Assembly (NCBI GenBank): GCA_900545615.1
Contig: UQZM01000084.1
Span: forward strand, 1 to 5,333
Direction: 5' to 3'
DNA from: an uncultured Collinsella sp.
Lineage (GTDB): Bacteria > Actinomycetota > Coriobacteriia > Coriobacteriales > Coriobacteriaceae
Length of the DNA: 5,333 nt
Below, piece by piece: positions 4,743 through 5,333 of the stretch (positions are counted from its first letter, which is position 1; each line of letters begins with the position of its first letter). The notes under the pieces were generated by a model. It was not told where the DNA came from. It did not search any database and saw only the letters and a list, made by a program, of their open reading frames with translations. Made by a program: the position numbers and the translations under genes.

Positions 4743-5333
4743 CTAGCGCGCCTGCTTGACCTTGGCCGCTGCCTCGACAAACGACTTCCACAGGTTAAAG
4801 TCGGTCTCGAGTGTCTGCCAGGTGTACTCGGGATGCCATTGCACGCCCAAGCAGAACGGCTGGCCCTCGACCTCGATGCACTCGGGAACGCCATCGGTTG
4901 CCTTGGCGACCAAGCGCGTGCTCTTACCCAGACGATCGACGCAGCAGTGGTGTGCGGAGTTGGTTTGGATCAGCCTGTGTCCGCCAACCGCGCGGTCGAG
5001 CAGCGAGCCCGGCACGACCTCGACGGGATGCACGGGGTCGTTGAGCACGTGGGTATGGCGCCACTGCGTGCGGCCCTCGCGAGCGCCCAGGCTCGGTACG
5101 TCCATGCACAGGGTGCCGCCAGTGGCGACGTTGAGCAACTGCGTGCCACGGCAGGTGGTAAAGAGCGGCTTTTTGGCGCGGAGCACCTCGCCGACCAGCT
5201 TAAACTCAAAGCTATCGCGGATCTCGCAGCAGAGGGTGGGGTCGTAGGGTCGATCATCGCCCCAACGTTTGGGATTGACATCGGGGCCGCCGGGAATGGC
5301 GATGCCGTCGGCGATATCGACGTAATGACGGAT
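4743..5333 (-). CDS. Peptidase C26 / class I glutamine amidotransferase-like gamma-glutamyl hydrolase, PuuD-like (N-terminus outside window)
   Basis: The minus-strand frame is open from the window edge to a TAG at 4743-4745, giving 196 visible residues; internal GTG 5186 is not the start because conserved sequence precedes it. Family members cleave gamma-glutamyl amide bonds, for example gamma-glutamyl-GABA in putrescine breakdown (PuuD). Visible motifs, numbered from the edge: DGIAIPGGPDVNP (9-21), the oxyanion-loop region; IRDSFEFKLV (36-45); nucleophile C61 in TTCRGTQLLNVATGGTL (59-75); TNSAHHC (124-130), where the family usually has NSxHHQ; and GVQWHPEY (163-170) with catalytic H167 and E169. 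The Cys-His-Glu triad is complete, so the enzyme should be active. It probably lacks only 50-70 N-terminal residues. It is convergent to the exporter operon and not obviously related to it. The substrate is uncertain; no other polyamine genes are visible to confirm PuuD. Confidence 0.93.
   Translation of the reverse strand: MRHYVDIADGIAIPGGPDVNPKRWGDDRPYDPTLCCEIRDSFEFKLVGEVLRAKKPLFTTCRGTQLLNVATGGTLCMDVPSLGAREGRTQWRHTHVLNDPVHPVEVVPGSLLDRAVGGHRLIQTNSAHHCCVDRLGKSTRLVAKATDGVPECIEVEGQPFCLGVQWHPEYTWQTLETDFNLWKSFVEAAAKVKQAR

Noticed and set aside
4756..5247. 163-codon open frame on the plus strand
   Set aside because: It overlaps the C26 hydrolase on the opposite strand, whose catalytic motifs are unmistakable; the plus-strand product is Ser/Arg/Thr-rich without motifs.

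Overview
The window looks like chromosomal DNA from a moderately GC-rich Gram-positive bacterium, most likely a gut actinobacterium of the Coriobacteriia such as Collinsella. That is inferred from overall gene style: an HD-GYP plus Hpt signalling pair, a DUF2975/YozG-type HTH pair, strong AGGAGG-like ribosome sites and GC-rich codon choice. No marker gene fixes the taxon. Both ends cut through genes.

Left part (1-975, + strand): the C-terminal HD-GYP domain of a probable cyclic-di-GMP phosphodiesterase, with all expected metal ligands visible, is followed 24 bases later by a small stand-alone histidine phosphotransfer (Hpt) protein. A near-perfect palindromic element (1000-1063) then fills the intergenic space.

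Middle (1100-2175, + strand): a two-gene unit encodes a four-helix DUF2975 membrane protein and, 8 bases downstream, a Cro/C1-type (YozG-like) DNA-binding protein. It ends at a textbook intrinsic terminator (2139-2172). The unit is preceded by two adjacent copies of a 16-bp operator-like motif (1151-1184).

Next (2181-4632, + strand): a TTGACA promoter leads into a tightly overlapping three-gene ABC transporter operon: one ATPase of the BcrA/LanF type and two different six-helix permeases of about 270 residues. The layout resembles LanFEG-type or bacitracin-type self-protection exporters, but there is no peptide precursor or biosynthetic gene here. A third copy of the 16-bp motif lies between the -35 and -10 regions of this promoter. 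The most interesting reading of the window is therefore that the small HTH protein controls both its own membrane-protein operon and the exporter operon.

Right part (4671-5333): a strong GC-rich hairpin separates the exporter from a convergent minus-strand gene for a class I glutamine amidotransferase-like hydrolase (peptidase C26, PuuD-like). Its N-terminus lies beyond the window. No rRNA, tRNA, CRISPR array, transposase or integrase was recognised.
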